This document shows positions 36,509 through 45,217 of a stretch of DNA of 64,000 nucleotides, one piece after another. The notes beneath the pieces are model-generated. The model made no database searches. It was given only the letters and a program-made list of their open reading frames with translations, and had not been told where the DNA came from. Position 1 is the first letter of the stretch. Each line of letters opens with the position of its first letter. Source of the DNA: Salinibacter ruber DSM 13855 (GTDB lineage: Bacteria > Bacteroidota > Rhodothermia > Rhodothermales > Salinibacteraceae); NCBI RefSeq assembly GCF_000013045.1, contig NC_007677.1, forward strand, positions 868,001 to 932,000, written 5' to 3'. The position numbers and the translations under genes were made by a program.

Positions 36509-39055
36509 TTACGTCTCCGTCCGCAGCACGTCGAGCGGCGGGCGGTCGTAGAGGCCGCGGCTGTTCCAGAGGCCAATCGCGATGGTCACGAGCACGGCGA
36601 GGACGAACGCCGCGAGAAGCACGAGCGGCGCGACCACGAAGGGCCCCTCAAAGACGAAGTAGGAAAGCCCCCACGCGCCCGTCAGGGCCAGCAGCAGGCC
36701 GGTCGCGGCCGCAAAGGCCCCGAGGAAGAGATACTCCACCGTCATGATGGTCTGCACGGTGCGGCGCGAGGCGCCCAGCGTTTTCAGAAGGACGCTCTCC
36801 TCAGCCCGCTGGTAGCGGCTCACCACCACCGCCCCGGCCAGCACGATGAGCCCCGTAAACACGCTGAAGAGGGCCATAAACCGAATCACGTACGCGAGGC
36901 GCCCGAAGAGGTCCTGGAACGTGGAAAGGATGAGGGACAGGTCGATGGCGGACACGTTCGGGTATTCCTGCACCACGTTCCGCTGCGCCGCGGCCGCCAC
37001 GTCGTCGTTCGGGGTGCGCCCGAGCAGGACGTGGGTCTGTGGGGCCGCCCCGAGCACGCCCTCGGGAAAGACCACGAAGTAGTTGGTGCCGATGCGCTGC
37101 CAGTTCACGTCGCGCAGGCTGGAGATGTAGGTCGTGACCGGCCGGCCCTGCACGTCGAACGTGAGGGTGTCGCCGACGCCCACGTTGAGCTCCTCCCGGG
37201 CCATTTCCTGCTCCATCGAGATGGGAACGGCCTCGCCGGACTGCATCGGGGTGCCCTCCACGGAGCCGACGAACTCGCCCGCCACGACCGTTTCGCTCTC
37301 GGTGAGGTGGTCCCGGTACGTGACGCGGTACTCGCGCTCGTAGGCCCAACTCACGTTGACCGTCGAGTCCTGCCGCAGGGCCTTGAGGGAGCGGCCCTGC
37401 AGGGCCTGCAGGCGTGTCGTCACGATGGGCTCGCTGGCCAGGACCGGGGCGCCCGCCTTCTCCACGGCGTTGCGGACGCCGTCGATCTGGTCGTTTTGGA
37501 TGCCGAACATCACGAGGTTGGGGCGGTTCTCGCCGCCGGCCACCTGAATCTGCTCCAGGAGGGTCCGCTCCACGAGCACGAGGGTCGTGATGAGAAAGAC
37601 ACCGAGGCCGAGCGTCAGCAGCAGCACGGTGGTCTGGTTGTGGGGCCGGTACAGGTTCGCCAGGCCCTGCCGCCAGGGGTAGGACCAGGAGGTGGGGAAA
37701 AAGCGGCGCACGCCCGCCATGATGCCCCGAGCCACGAGGGCGAGCACCCCAAACACAGCCCCTACGCCGACGGCGTAGCCGAGCCCAATTTCCCAGGTGG
37801 GCGCCTGGAGCACGGCGATGCCCGAGACCGTGGCCGCCACGGCGATGGCCACGGCCCACCGGGCGGGGTCGCGCCAGCCTCCCGTCGAGGGGTCCACCTC
37901 GGTGCGTAGCGCCTGGAGCGGCGAGACGCCCCGCACCTCCAGCAGCGGCCAGAGCGCGAAGAGGAGCGTCACGCCCAGCCCGACGACCAGCCCCAGGCCC
38001 ACGGCGGTCCACGACACCGCGAAGGCGACCTCGACGGGCAGGAAGTCGGCCAGGAGGCGGGGCACGAAGGCCTGCAGGGCCACGCCGAGAAGGCTGCCGA
38101 GGCCGGCCCCAATCAGGCCCAGCACGCCGGCCTGGGCGAGGTAGATGCGGAACGTGGGCCCGGCCTTCGCCCCCAGACAGCGCAGGACGGCGATCGAGGT
38201 GAGGCGGCGCTGGACGTACACGTGCACCGCACTCGCCACGCCGAGGCTCCCCAGCAGCAGCGCCACGAAGCCGGCGAGGCCGAGGAACCGATACAGGTCG
38301 CTGAGGCCGTCCTGCCAGCCCGAGGCCGCCTCCTCCACGGTGTCGAGGTCAAGGTCGTGCCGGTCCAGGTAGGGGTCGATCCCCGCAATCAACTCATTCC
38401 GGTCGCGGGCCTCCGTGAACTCGAACATCACCTCGTACTCCACGCGGCTCCCGCGGCCGAAGAGGGACGTGTCGAGCCGGGCGCGGGGCAGGTAGATGCG
38501 GGGGCTGGCGGCCGAGGTAAAGCTCGACTCGCCTGGGGCCTGCTTCAGCTCCCCGAGAATGGGATACTGCGTCTCCCCGATGCGGACGGAGTCGCCCACC
38601 TCCACACCGAACTGGCGCAGGAGCGCCCCGTCCACGAGGGCGCCGTCCTCGGCCTGATAGCGGGCCGCCGCGTCGTCGGGGCGCGTCTCCAAAGCGCCGT
38701 AGAACGGAAAGCCGCCCTCCACGGCCCGCACGGCGGAGAGCCGCGTGCCGCCGGTGGCGGGAAAGTAGGCCATCGACGCGAACGAGATGCGGCGCGACTG
38801 GGTGCCGCCGATCGAGTCGAGGAGCGCCTCGGTGGAGTCCCGAAACGGCGCATCGCTCTCGATTTTCAGGTCGGCCCCCAGGAGCGTCTTCGCCTCCCGG
38901 TCGACCGTCCGCGTCAGATTTTCGCCGAAGCCCCGAATGGCCACGAGGGCCGCCACGCCCAGCACCATCGCGGAGAGGTAGAGGGCCAGTCGCGTGCGGC
39001 TGCCGCGACTGTCGCGCCAGGCCATCTTGAGAATCCACGGGACGTTCTCGCTCAT
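36509..39055 (-). CDS. FtsX-type ABC transporter permease (YbbP-like)
   Basis: An 848-residue inner membrane protein with two FtsX-like permease blocks. The N-terminal part has a first helix (LALYLSAMVLGVAALVAI) and a periplasmic MacB-like domain, followed by helices in about 260-440 and a second periplasmic domain, with a final cluster around 720-835. The layout is that of YbbP (with ATPase YbbA), a family linked to export of lipids, lipoproteins or peptides. The partner ATPase is not adjacent in the window, so it must be encoded elsewhere. Substrate unknown. Confidence 0.83.
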   Translation of the reverse strand: MSENVPWILKMAWRDSRGSRTRLALYLSAMVLGVAALVAIRGFGENLTRTVDREAKTLLGADLKIESDAPFRDSTEALLDSIGGTQSRRISFASMAYFPATGGTRLSAVRAVEGGFPFYGALETRPDDAAARYQAEDGALVDGALLRQFGVEVGDSVRIGETQYPILGELKQAPGESSFTSAASPRIYLPRARLDTSLFGRGSRVEYEVMFEFTEARDRNELIAGIDPYLDRHDLDLDTVEEAASGWQDGLSDLYRFLGLAGFVALLLGSLGVASAVHVYVQRRLTSIAVLRCLGAKAGPTFRIYLAQAGVLGLIGAGLGSLLGVALQAFVPRLLADFLPVEVAFAVSWTAVGLGLVVGLGVTLLFALWPLLEVRGVSPLQALRTEVDPSTGGWRDPARWAVAIAVAATVSGIAVLQAPTWEIGLGYAVGVGAVFGVLALVARGIMAGVRRFFPTSWSYPWRQGLANLYRPHNQTTVLLLTLGLGVFLITTLVLVERTLLEQIQVAGGENRPNLVMFGIQNDQIDGVRNAVEKAGAPVLASEPIVTTRLQALQGRSLKALRQDSTVNVSWAYEREYRVTYRDHLTESETVVAGEFVGSVEGTPMQSGEAVPISMEQEMAREELNVGVGDTLTFDVQGRPVTTYISSLRDVNWQRIGTNYFVVFPEGVLGAAPQTHVLLGRTPNDDVAAAAQRNVVQEYPNVSAIDLSLILSTFQDLFGRLAYVIRFMALFSVFTGLIVLAGAVVVSRYQRAEESVLLKTLGASRRTVQTIMTVEYLFLGAFAAATGLLLALTGAWGLSYFVFEGPFVVAPLVLLAAFVLAVLVTIAIGLWNSRGLYDRPPLDVLRTET

Positions 39056-39201
39056 TCGGGCTCTGAAAAGCGTCAGGAAAGTGGCGAGAGGAGAGGCGAG
39101 GGCAGGACGCGAGCTGAGAGGGGCCCGACGTGCGGTGCCGGAGGCCGCGCGCCATGGCTGACGCGTGCACGTGCATCAGGGACGAAAGGCCGCTCCACAG
39201 G

Positions 39202-39714
39202 CTACCTCAGTTCTGTGTCGCCGAATTGCGCGCCGAGGTCCCGACACAGGGCCTCCAGGTGCTCCCGGTCGGTCGGGTCGAACGCGCCGAGTGTATCGGA
39301 GTCGACGTCGAGCACGGCCAGCAGGGCATCGTCTGGCGTAAGGACGGGCACGACGATTTCCGACTGGGTGGACGACTGGCACGCGATGTGGTCCGGGGCC
39401 TTGGACACGTCCGGCCATAGCTGCGTCTCGCGGGTCCGTGCCGCCGCGCCGCACACGCCCCGATCAACGTCGATGTGGAGGCAGCCGTGCGGGCCCTGGT
39501 ACGGCCCCACGAGCAGCTCGTCATCGGACACCGCCCGGTAGAAGCCCGTCCAGTCGTAGTGGTCGAATGAGTGGTGGAGTTCGCACGCCACGGTGGCCAT
39601 CGCCGACACCCAGTCGGTCGGGCCGTCCAGCAGCGCGTCGATGCGACGACGGGTGTCGGCGTAGCGTTCGGCTTTGTCCGACGCAGTAGCGGTGGAGGAG
39701 GCGGGGGAAGGCAT
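39202..39714 (-). CDS. free methionine-(R)-sulfoxide reductase (GAF domain)
   Basis: A 170-residue single GAF-domain enzyme that reduces free L-methionine-R-sulfoxide. The fRMsr signature is complete: WTGFYR, GPYQGPHGCLHI with Cys78, GVCG with catalytic Cys88, HIACQ with Cys112, and SEIVVPV with Glu119. This distinguishes it from regulatory GAF domains. ATG 39714 fits the family length; a GTG at 39735 would add seven residues. It is upstream of the ABC permease on the same strand (146 bp). Confidence 0.87.
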   Translation of the reverse strand: MPSPASSTATASDKAERYADTRRRIDALLDGPTDWVSAMATVACELHHSFDHYDWTGFYRAVSDDELLVGPYQGPHGCLHIDVDRGVCGAAARTRETQLWPDVSKAPDHIACQSSTQSEIVVPVLTPDDALLAVLDVDSDTLGAFDPTDREHLEALCRDLGAQFGDTELR

Positions 39715-39781
39715 CTGGGGCGGGCGGTCGTGCACGAAAACGATTGGGGGCGGCCCGACGGCCGGACCGCGAGGGGCAATT

Positions 39782-40066
39782 CTACTCCGTCACCTCCACC
39801 TGACTGGTGTAGAAGGCAACGTGGTCCTTGAGCTCGGAGGCCTCGTCGGACGGATCCGGGTAGTACCAGGCGGAGTCCTCCGCGCGGTTGCCGTTGTCGA
39901 CCAGGTCGTAGTAGTGGGCCTTGCCCTTCCACGGGCAGGTGGTGCGGTGCTCGCTCTTCTTGAAGTAGTCCTTGTTCAACGACTCGGGCGGGAAGTAGTG
40001 GTTGCCTTCAACGACGACGGTATCGTCGCTCTCGGCGAGAACGATGTCGTTCCAGGTGGCTTTCAT
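39782..40066 (-). CDS. DUF427 family protein
   Basis: A 94-residue protein matching DUF427: starts MKATWNDIVLAESDDTVVVEGN, then YFPPESL and TTCPWKGKAHYYDL, ending with a strand (HVAFYTSQVEVTE). It forms a small beta-barrel and has no assigned function; it is often found as a single domain. It is 67 bp upstream of the methionine-sulfoxide reductase gene and may share its transcript. Confidence 0.85.
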   Translation of the reverse strand: MKATWNDIVLAESDDTVVVEGNHYFPPESLNKDYFKKSEHRTTCPWKGKAHYYDLVDNGNRAEDSAWYYPDPSDEASELKDHVAFYTSQVEVTE

Positions 40067-40546
40067 GGCTGTTGGGCGGTTATGACGAAGGACACGAGCG
40101 GAGGGGGAAGTAGTCCCTCCGTATCAGAGAGTGCGAATTTCAACATTACGATACGGACCGGAAGCCCGCAGGTGCCACACCGTGTCGAAGTCGTTGCAGT
40201 GTGCCCGAATGTTCTGCACGAGAGGGGCGGAAGCCGGCGGCGTACGTCACGAAAATACCGCACGGGGCCCACCGCTGCCGATGGTCGCGACGGGCCCGAG
40301 AGCGAACATGGGGGAGACGCCCATTCGGGCCGGCAACGGTCCAGTGTACGCTCCTGTCCCGAGCCCGATGCAGGCCGTGACGAGACCGATGTTCGTAGCG
40401 TGCATTCCGCTTTCGCTCATCTGCCCCGGGCGTTCGTAGATGGCGGAATCCATCTCGGAGGATCGTTGCCCCCGACGGCAGTCCCGCTTCTCCTTTCGCG
40501 ACCATGATGGGGGCCGGCTCGCGGCGATGGCCGGCGCAGGCCACGG
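40067..40546. other. intergenic, 480 bp, no gene supported
   Basis: Between DUF427 (start at 40066) and the frameshifted zinc-ribbon gene. A few open frames (for example 40247-40453, minus) have no family features and do not share the acidic bias of neighbours. No clear promoter or hairpin seen. Confidence 0.45.
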
Positions 40547-40812
40547 TCACCCCCCAATCCCGCCAACCAGCGCGGTGCCCGCGATGGTCAAGACGAAGTA
40601 CAGAAGCACGGCGATGATGGCGACCGGGAACGCGGCCAGGCCGGCCTTGAGAAGAATAACTGCCCAGTCGTTGAACCCGATGTCGATGTCCGTGAGGACG
40701 ACGCCTCCCTGTCGGGACCGCTGGGCTCCTCGAACGGATAGCCGCAGTGGGGACAACGTTCCGCGTGCTCACTCACGTCGGTCGCGCACTCGGGACAGTC
40801 GATGAGCGCCAT
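40547..40812 (-). pseudogene. zinc-ribbon membrane protein, frameshifted
   Basis: Two frames make one sensible protein. From ATG 40812 the first reads MALIDCPECATDVSEHAERC then PHCGYPFEEP, a double CxxC zinc ribbon of a widespread small-protein family. Near 40710-40735 it loses coding character, while the next frame over continues with VVLTDIDIGFNDWAVILLK and a hydrophobic helix to a stop at 40547. Adding one base in the CCCAGCGGTCCCGACAGGGAGG stretch (minus strand) would join them. It is thus a one-base deletion, a sequencing error, or much less likely programmed frameshifting. Such proteins combine a cytoplasmic ribbon with one or two membrane helices. Confidence 0.65.
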
Positions 40813-40962
40813 GGCGGAGTCGGGGACGGGATGAGGGGATGCGGAAGTGGGCTCCTTGTTGGGGGATACCCAAATTCGGTCGGGGCAGTTTCGCCTCGGG
40901 ACGGAGCCGCCAGTCGCGCGGGCACCGGGAGAGCGCCGTCGACGCACTCCCAAAATAAGGAA

Positions 40963-40990
40963 CGGCCCCCGGCGTCTGTGCCGGGGGCCG
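40963..40990 (-). terminator. Rho-independent terminator after the THI5/NMT1-like gene
   Basis: A perfect 11-bp stem (40963-40973 with 40980-40990) around a 6-nt loop, 63 bp after the stop of the minus-strand gene. Reading the minus strand, it is followed by TTCCTTATTTTG, a T-rich tract. The remaining bases of 40813-41052 hold no gene. Confidence 0.7.
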
Positions 40991-41052
40991 CACGGCGGAC
41001 GACGAGCTGGCGAGTCGACGCTCGCGCCTTTTTTCGTGAAAGCGGGGGCGCT

Positions 41053-41994
41053 TCATCTGAGGGCCGCCGCGGTCTCTTGCGACGGCGTTCCCGGACCCGG
41101 GAGCGCGAGCGCATTCGTCCAGTACGCCCCTTTCCCGGGACGGTCGTCGATCAGGTTGCGACCTGCCATCCAGGCCTCCAGCTGCTCGTAGTACTGTGCC
41201 GTCATCGACAGGTCGTACGTGAAGCACGGCAGGGTGGCCCCGAAGATCGCGTCGGTCTGCTCGTCGTCCAGGTCCGCCCCGGTGCGGCGCGCGTAGACGG
41301 CCCGCGCCTCCGCCGGGCGCTGGTGCAGAAGGTCGATTCCCCGGCGCAGCACCTCCACGAGGCGGGCGAAGGCGTCTCGGCGCTCCTCCAGCCGACTGGG
41401 CGTGCTGATCAAGACGAGTTGGCAGAAGTCCGGTATGCCCCAATCCTTGAGGGCGAAAAACTCCGCCTCAAGGCCCCGGTGGGCCGCCTCCACGAGCTCG
41501 AAGTTATAGAAGGCCAGCGTGGCCGCGTCGGCCTCCCCGTCGACCAGGGCGTCGGTGTGGTAGAAGCCGTAGTCGACCGGCGTGAACGCGTCGGGATCGT
41601 ACGTTCCGCCGTCGGCCTCGACCATCGAACCGGCGATCGCGGGGCCGCCGGGGCCGGGGGCCCCAGGATACTGCAGGCGTGTCCCGGCGAGGTCGCGAGG
41701 GCGCTCAATGCCGGCGTCGGGGCGGTACATCACCCCGCCGTTGGTGTGCAGGAACCGGGTGAAGCCGACGACCGGTCGGCCGGCGGCGCGGTCCTCAACG
41801 AGGTGGAGCGGCTCGGTGACCGCCACGTCCATGTCGCCTTCTTCGATAGCGGTGACGGCGTCGAGGTGCTCCTCCGGCTCAATGACCTCGAGGTTCAGGC
41901 CGGCGTCTTCGAGCCAGCCGTGTTCTTTGGCGAGAAGAAGGGGGGTGTGGTCCGGATTCAGAAACCACTCGAGCCCCAGGCGAATCGTGTCCAT
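41053..41994 (-). CDS. THI5/NMT1-like thiamine-precursor protein under TPP control
   Basis: A 313-residue periplasmic-binding-protein fold of the NMT1/THI5-like family. It begins MDTIRLGLEWFLNPDHTPLL with the usual LAKEHGWLEDAGLNLEV motif and a D-V-A-V-T-E-P segment. In bacteria such proteins bind a pyrimidine thiamine precursor (ThiY) or make HMP-P (THI5 proper). The THI5 CCCFC motif is absent, so a binding role is more likely. No clear signal peptide or lipobox precedes the ATG at 41994; a TTG at 42090 would add a weakly hydrophobic stretch but lies against the riboswitch. No permease or ATPase gene adjoins. A TPP riboswitch upstream sets its regulation. Confidence 0.8.
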   Translation of the reverse strand: MDTIRLGLEWFLNPDHTPLLLAKEHGWLEDAGLNLEVIEPEEHLDAVTAIEEGDMDVAVTEPLHLVEDRAAGRPVVGFTRFLHTNGGVMYRPDAGIERPRDLAGTRLQYPGAPGPGGPAIAGSMVEADGGTYDPDAFTPVDYGFYHTDALVDGEADAATLAFYNFELVEAAHRGLEAEFFALKDWGIPDFCQLVLISTPSRLEERRDAFARLVEVLRRGIDLLHQRPAEARAVYARRTGADLDDEQTDAIFGATLPCFTYDLSMTAQYYEQLEAWMAGRNLIDDRPGKGAYWTNALALPGPGTPSQETAAALR

Positions 41995-42094
41995 TTCGGG
42001 AACGGAGGTTGTGCTGGCGATTGACGAGAAAAGAAGCGCCAGCAGTGCCTCCCTGCCCACGGCCGTGGGCGAAGAGTCAGGACGGGCCAAGACG

Positions 42095-42195
42095 AGTTCC
42101 TACGCCGGTGCGAACCGGGTCAGGTTCAAAGGGTGTGATCTCAGCCTCGACTGCGCTGCATTGGCCACAGGCACAGGCGTCGAGGCACCCCTAGC
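42095..42195 (-). promoter_or_regulatory. TPP riboswitch (THI element)
   Basis: Read on the minus strand, the sequence has all the conserved parts of a thiamine pyrophosphate riboswitch: AGGGGTGCC at the 5' end, GGCTGAGATCACACCC, TTTGAACCTGACCCGG, and the closing CACCGGCGTAGG. It lies between a sigma70-type promoter (42210-42238) and the THI5/NMT1-like gene, about 100 nt before the ATG. Binding of TPP would be expected to switch expression off. Confidence 0.93.
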
Positions 42196-42209
42196 GCGTG
42201 CACAAATGC

Positions 42210-42238
42210 ATCATAAGGAGTGCCCGAATCGACGTCAA
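42210..42238 (-). promoter_or_regulatory. sigma70-type promoter for the TPP-controlled gene
   Basis: On the minus strand TTGACG (42238-42233) and TATGAT (42215-42210) are separated by exactly 17 bp. Transcription would start near 42203, about 8 nt before the riboswitch. This is the clearest promoter in the window and shows that classic -35/-10 hexamers are used. Confidence 0.78.
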
Positions 42239-42804
42239 TGGCCACCCGGCGGAAATTTTTGCAAGCAGTGGGGCGTGGCGATCCTGTTACAGTACAGGGA
42301 GCCCCGCGGAGGGCAGCCCAGAGGAGTTCGTTCGGGGACGGCACGCCACGTCCCCTCAACCCATACGCCGTCGCCATCCTGCCTGGAAGGCTCAGCGGGT
42401 GCCTCCTCGTGACAGGCGGACTGAGACACAACAACTTAACTAAGCAACCAAAATCGCCCGCCCCCGGAATCTTTCCGGCTGTCCCTCGTTGCCTCCTTCT
42501 AGCACAAAACTCACAAGAACCCGTTTCCAATTTTCCGAAGGGGTCAACCCCATACTTCGGCCCTGCGCCGCCCCTTTTGTGCGTTTCCGTGAACGTCACG
42601 GCCCCGGTCGCGTCCCGTTCGACCCTCGCCTGGCCTTTTGGAAATTGCGCCGGGCAGTATGATTGTCTCTTCGGTTGCACGACCGGTCGTCCGTACGCCT
42701 GACGTTCCCACCCCACCCGGATTGCGGTCTGTTGACCATCACCCTCGATGTAAAGCGGCCTGCACTCCCCTTCTGAACTCTACCAACGCAAGAACCCGCC
42801 CCCT
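42239..42804. other. divergent intergenic region, 566 bp
   Basis: Between the riboswitch promoter and the flavin reductase-like gene. No gene is supported. A TATGAT at 42658-42663 preceded at about 17 bp by CTTTTG could be the promoter of the plus-strand gene, with a leader of roughly 135 nt; this is weak. Confidence 0.4.
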
Positions 42805-43512
42805 ATGGCTTCCGACACGCTAGAAACCACGCTTACCTCCATCCACGAAATGACCCCTCGGGTCAAGCAGTTCATCCTTGAGGCGGGGGACCATACCTTC
42901 TCCTACCAGCCGGGCCAGCACGTCGTGATCAAGTTTGAGCAGAACGGAGACGTCGTCGGGCGGCCCTACACGCCGGTCAACCTGCCGGGCACCGGGGCCC
43001 TGGCCCTCGGCATCAAGCGCTACGAGGACGGCACGGCCTCGACCTGGATGCACGACCGGTCGGTGGGGGAGGAGATCACAATTACCAAGCCCAGCGGCAA
43101 CCTGCATCTGCGCGACTTGGACCGAGATGTCGTGTTCCTCTCGACGGGGACGGGCATCACCCCAATGATCGCGATGCTCAAGCAGTACTTGAGCGAGGGC
43201 AGCGGCCGGGCGGCGTTCCTCTACGGGGAGCGGACGCAGGAGGACATCATGTACCGGGAGACCCTCGACCACCTGTCCGCGGGCCGCGACAATCTGGAGG
43301 TGCTCTACTCCCTGTCCGACGAGGACTGGGACGGGCCGACCGGGCACGTACAGACCCACCTGGGCGATGTGGTGGACGAGCGCTTCGAGGACCCGCACTA
43401 CTACATCTGCGGGATCCCCCCGATGGTGGTCGACAGCGAAGAGATGCTGCAGGAGGAGGGCGTCGACGACGGCCGCATCTTCACCGAGGGCTGGGAAAGC
43501 GACGCGGTGTAG
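42805..43512 (+). CDS. ferredoxin-NADP reductase-like FAD/NAD(P) oxidoreductase
   Basis: A 235-residue member of the FNR superfamily. The FAD domain (1-105) has the motif GRPYTPVN (R-x-Y-T/S) and ITIKPSGNL-like ITKPSGNLHL; the NAD(P) domain begins VVFLSTGTGITPMIAML and has YGERTQEDIMY and the end YICGIPPMV. No iron-sulfur domain is fused, so it needs a separate partner. It transfers electrons between NAD(P)H and a small carrier; the partner is unknown. It is the only gene on its transcript; a hairpin at 43579-43599 follows. Confidence 0.83.
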   Translation: MASDTLETTLTSIHEMTPRVKQFILEAGDHTFSYQPGQHVVIKFEQNGDVVGRPYTPVNLPGTGALALGIKRYEDGTASTWMHDRSVGEEITITKPSGNLHLRDLDRDVVFLSTGTGITPMIAMLKQYLSEGSGRAAFLYGERTQEDIMYRETLDHLSAGRDNLEVLYSLSDEDWDGPTGHVQTHLGDVVDERFEDPHYYICGIPPMVVDSEEMLQEEGVDDGRIFTEGWESDAV

Positions 43513-43578
43513 CCTGCGTGCCCCCGCCCTGGGGAGCCCGTCGCCTCACATCCGCCGTGTAGCTTCCGCCCCTGCTTT

Positions 43579-43599
43579 CAACCCGGTCGCTCCGGGTTG
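43579..43599 (+). terminator. hairpin after the FNR-like gene
   Basis: CAACCCGG (43579-43586) pairs with CCGGGTTG (43592-43599) around TCGCT, 67 bp after the stop codon. There is no T tract downstream, so factor-independent termination is uncertain. No gene is supported elsewhere in 43513-43897. Confidence 0.4.
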
Positions 43600-43897
43600 C
43601 CGCTGTGCCTCAGCACCTGTCCCGCTGCGGACGGCGGCCCCGGTGCCCCAAACCGGGCCGGCTCCCGATCGTGGGGGCTGTGGATCTCCCGGCGGATGTG
43701 GTTCCGACGGAGGCGCTGCCCGAGCGGATGCGTCTCCTGCCTTGGCGCAGCTGTAACTCCCTGCCCCCGCCGGGCACACATGATTGGGGGACGAGTGTGC
43801 GGCCGGAGAGGTGCGCCCGTTGTCCTCGCCCGCGCCGCAGAGGGTAGACCCAGTCTGTCCCACCTACACTGCTTCTTTTCCGGCTCGCCTTTGTCCC

Positions 43898-45088
43898 ATG
43901 CGTCGTGTCACAGGGGGTCCCCATCTCGCTTTTTTCCTCTGCCTCTGTGCGCTACTTGGCGCCGGGCAGGCGGCCAACGCCCAGCAGCCCGCCCCTGCAC
44001 GCGGACGGGCCACCCTGGTGGGCACCGTCGTAGACTCGGCGACCGGCGCTCCCCTGTCGGACGTGAACGTCTTCATCGCGGAGAGCATGCGGGGGACGAC
44101 GACCGACGACCAGGGGCGCTTCCGGCTCACGGGCGTGCCGCTCGGGGCTCAGCAGCTCTACGTCTCTTTCGTGGGGTACAAGTCGGCGTCCCGGAGCCTC
44201 AACCTGCGGGAGGCGAGGCCGTATCGGTTCGAGTTTGCGCTGCCGGAAACGGTCCTGGAAGGGGAGGGCGTCGTCGTCGAGGCCGAGCGGGACGAGCAGT
44301 GGCAGCGGCGCTTCGAGCGATTTAAGTCGGCCTTCCTGGGGGAGACCCCCAACGCGGAGCAGGCGAACATCCGAAACCGGGAGGTGCTCAGCTTCGACGG
44401 GGGCCTGGGCTCGCTGGAAGCCTTTGCCGCCCGCCCCATCGTGATCGAAAACCAGGCCCTCGGCTACCGGGTGGAGTACCACCTGGAGGACTTCAAGGTC
44501 ACCCAGCGGCGGACACAGTACGATGGGGAGCCGTTCTTTGAAGAACTGGAGGGCACCCCGGCCCAAGAGGCGGAGTGGGAGAAGGCCCGCCGGGAGGCAT
44601 TCCTTGGGTCCTTCCACCACCTCATGCTCGCCATGATTGAGGATCGGGTCGAGGAACAGGGCTTCAAGCTGTTCTACCGCCAGAATGCACCGGGCAGCCC
44701 CCCCGGCAGCTCGTCGTCGGGCCCGCCGGGGAGCGGCGGCTTCGGGTCGGGCTTTTCTGGGGGCGGACGGATGTCCATCGAGGTGGGCGACATCATGACC
44801 GAGGGAGACGGGCCGGACGAACACATTCTTGACTTTCAGGGGGCGGCCGAGGTCATCTACCTCGGGGAGAAGCAAAGTGAGGCCTATTCGGCCTGGCGCG
44901 AAGAGCGCACCGGGCGCCGGGGCGGACGGGCGCCCCGCTACCAGACCTCCCAATTTTGGCTGGAGCGGGGCCCGGCCACTGTCGACTACAAGGGCGAGGT
45001 CGTGGAGCGGTACGGCGTGACGGTGTCGGGATACTTCGGGTTCGAGCGGGTGGCCGACCAAGTGCCAAAGGAGTACCGCCCGCAGTAG
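43898..45088 (+). CDS. carboxypeptidase-like regulatory domain envelope protein
   Basis: A 396-residue secreted protein. A signal peptide (LAFFLCLCALLGAGQAANAQ, cleavage near residue 30) precedes a carboxypeptidase-like regulatory beta-sandwich (about 38-115: LVGTVVDSATGAPLSDVNVFI, then GTTTDDQGRFRLTGVPLG and LYVSFVGYKS). This domain is typical of Bacteroidota outer-membrane systems. The rest is a mixed alpha/beta region with FRFEFALPETVL-like strands and a Gly/Ser/Pro-rich insertion near 268-295. No TonB barrel follows in this protein. Function unknown. ATG 43898 places the signal peptide first. Confidence 0.75.
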   Translation: MRRVTGGPHLAFFLCLCALLGAGQAANAQQPAPARGRATLVGTVVDSATGAPLSDVNVFIAESMRGTTTDDQGRFRLTGVPLGAQQLYVSFVGYKSASRSLNLREARPYRFEFALPETVLEGEGVVVEAERDEQWQRRFERFKSAFLGETPNAEQANIRNREVLSFDGGLGSLEAFAARPIVIENQALGYRVEYHLEDFKVTQRRTQYDGEPFFEELEGTPAQEAEWEKARREAFLGSFHHLMLAMIEDRVEEQGFKLFYRQNAPGSPPGSSSSGPPGSGGFGSGFSGGGRMSIEVGDIMTEGDGPDEHILDFQGAAEVIYLGEKQSEAYSAWREERTGRRGGRAPRYQTSQFWLERGPATVDYKGEVVERYGVTVSGYFGFERVADQVPKEYRPQ

Positions 45089-45217
45089 GCGCCGATGCGG
45101 GCGGCCGAAAACCTTCCCTGAGGAGAGGAATATAGCCCGTGGGGATTCCGATTCCACGCCCTCATGGCACGCGGCCCGCCGCGCGCCCTCGCATCCACCA
45201 GAAGCCCATCCACCCAC

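Noticed and set aside
40247-40453. Small minus-strand frame between DUF427 and the zinc-ribbon pseudogene
   Set aside because: Short, no family features, not acidic, and no start signal; too weak to call a gene.
42141-42716. Open frames covering the TPP riboswitch and its promoter
   Set aside because: The riboswitch consensus and the promoter explain this stretch, and the frames look like no known protein.
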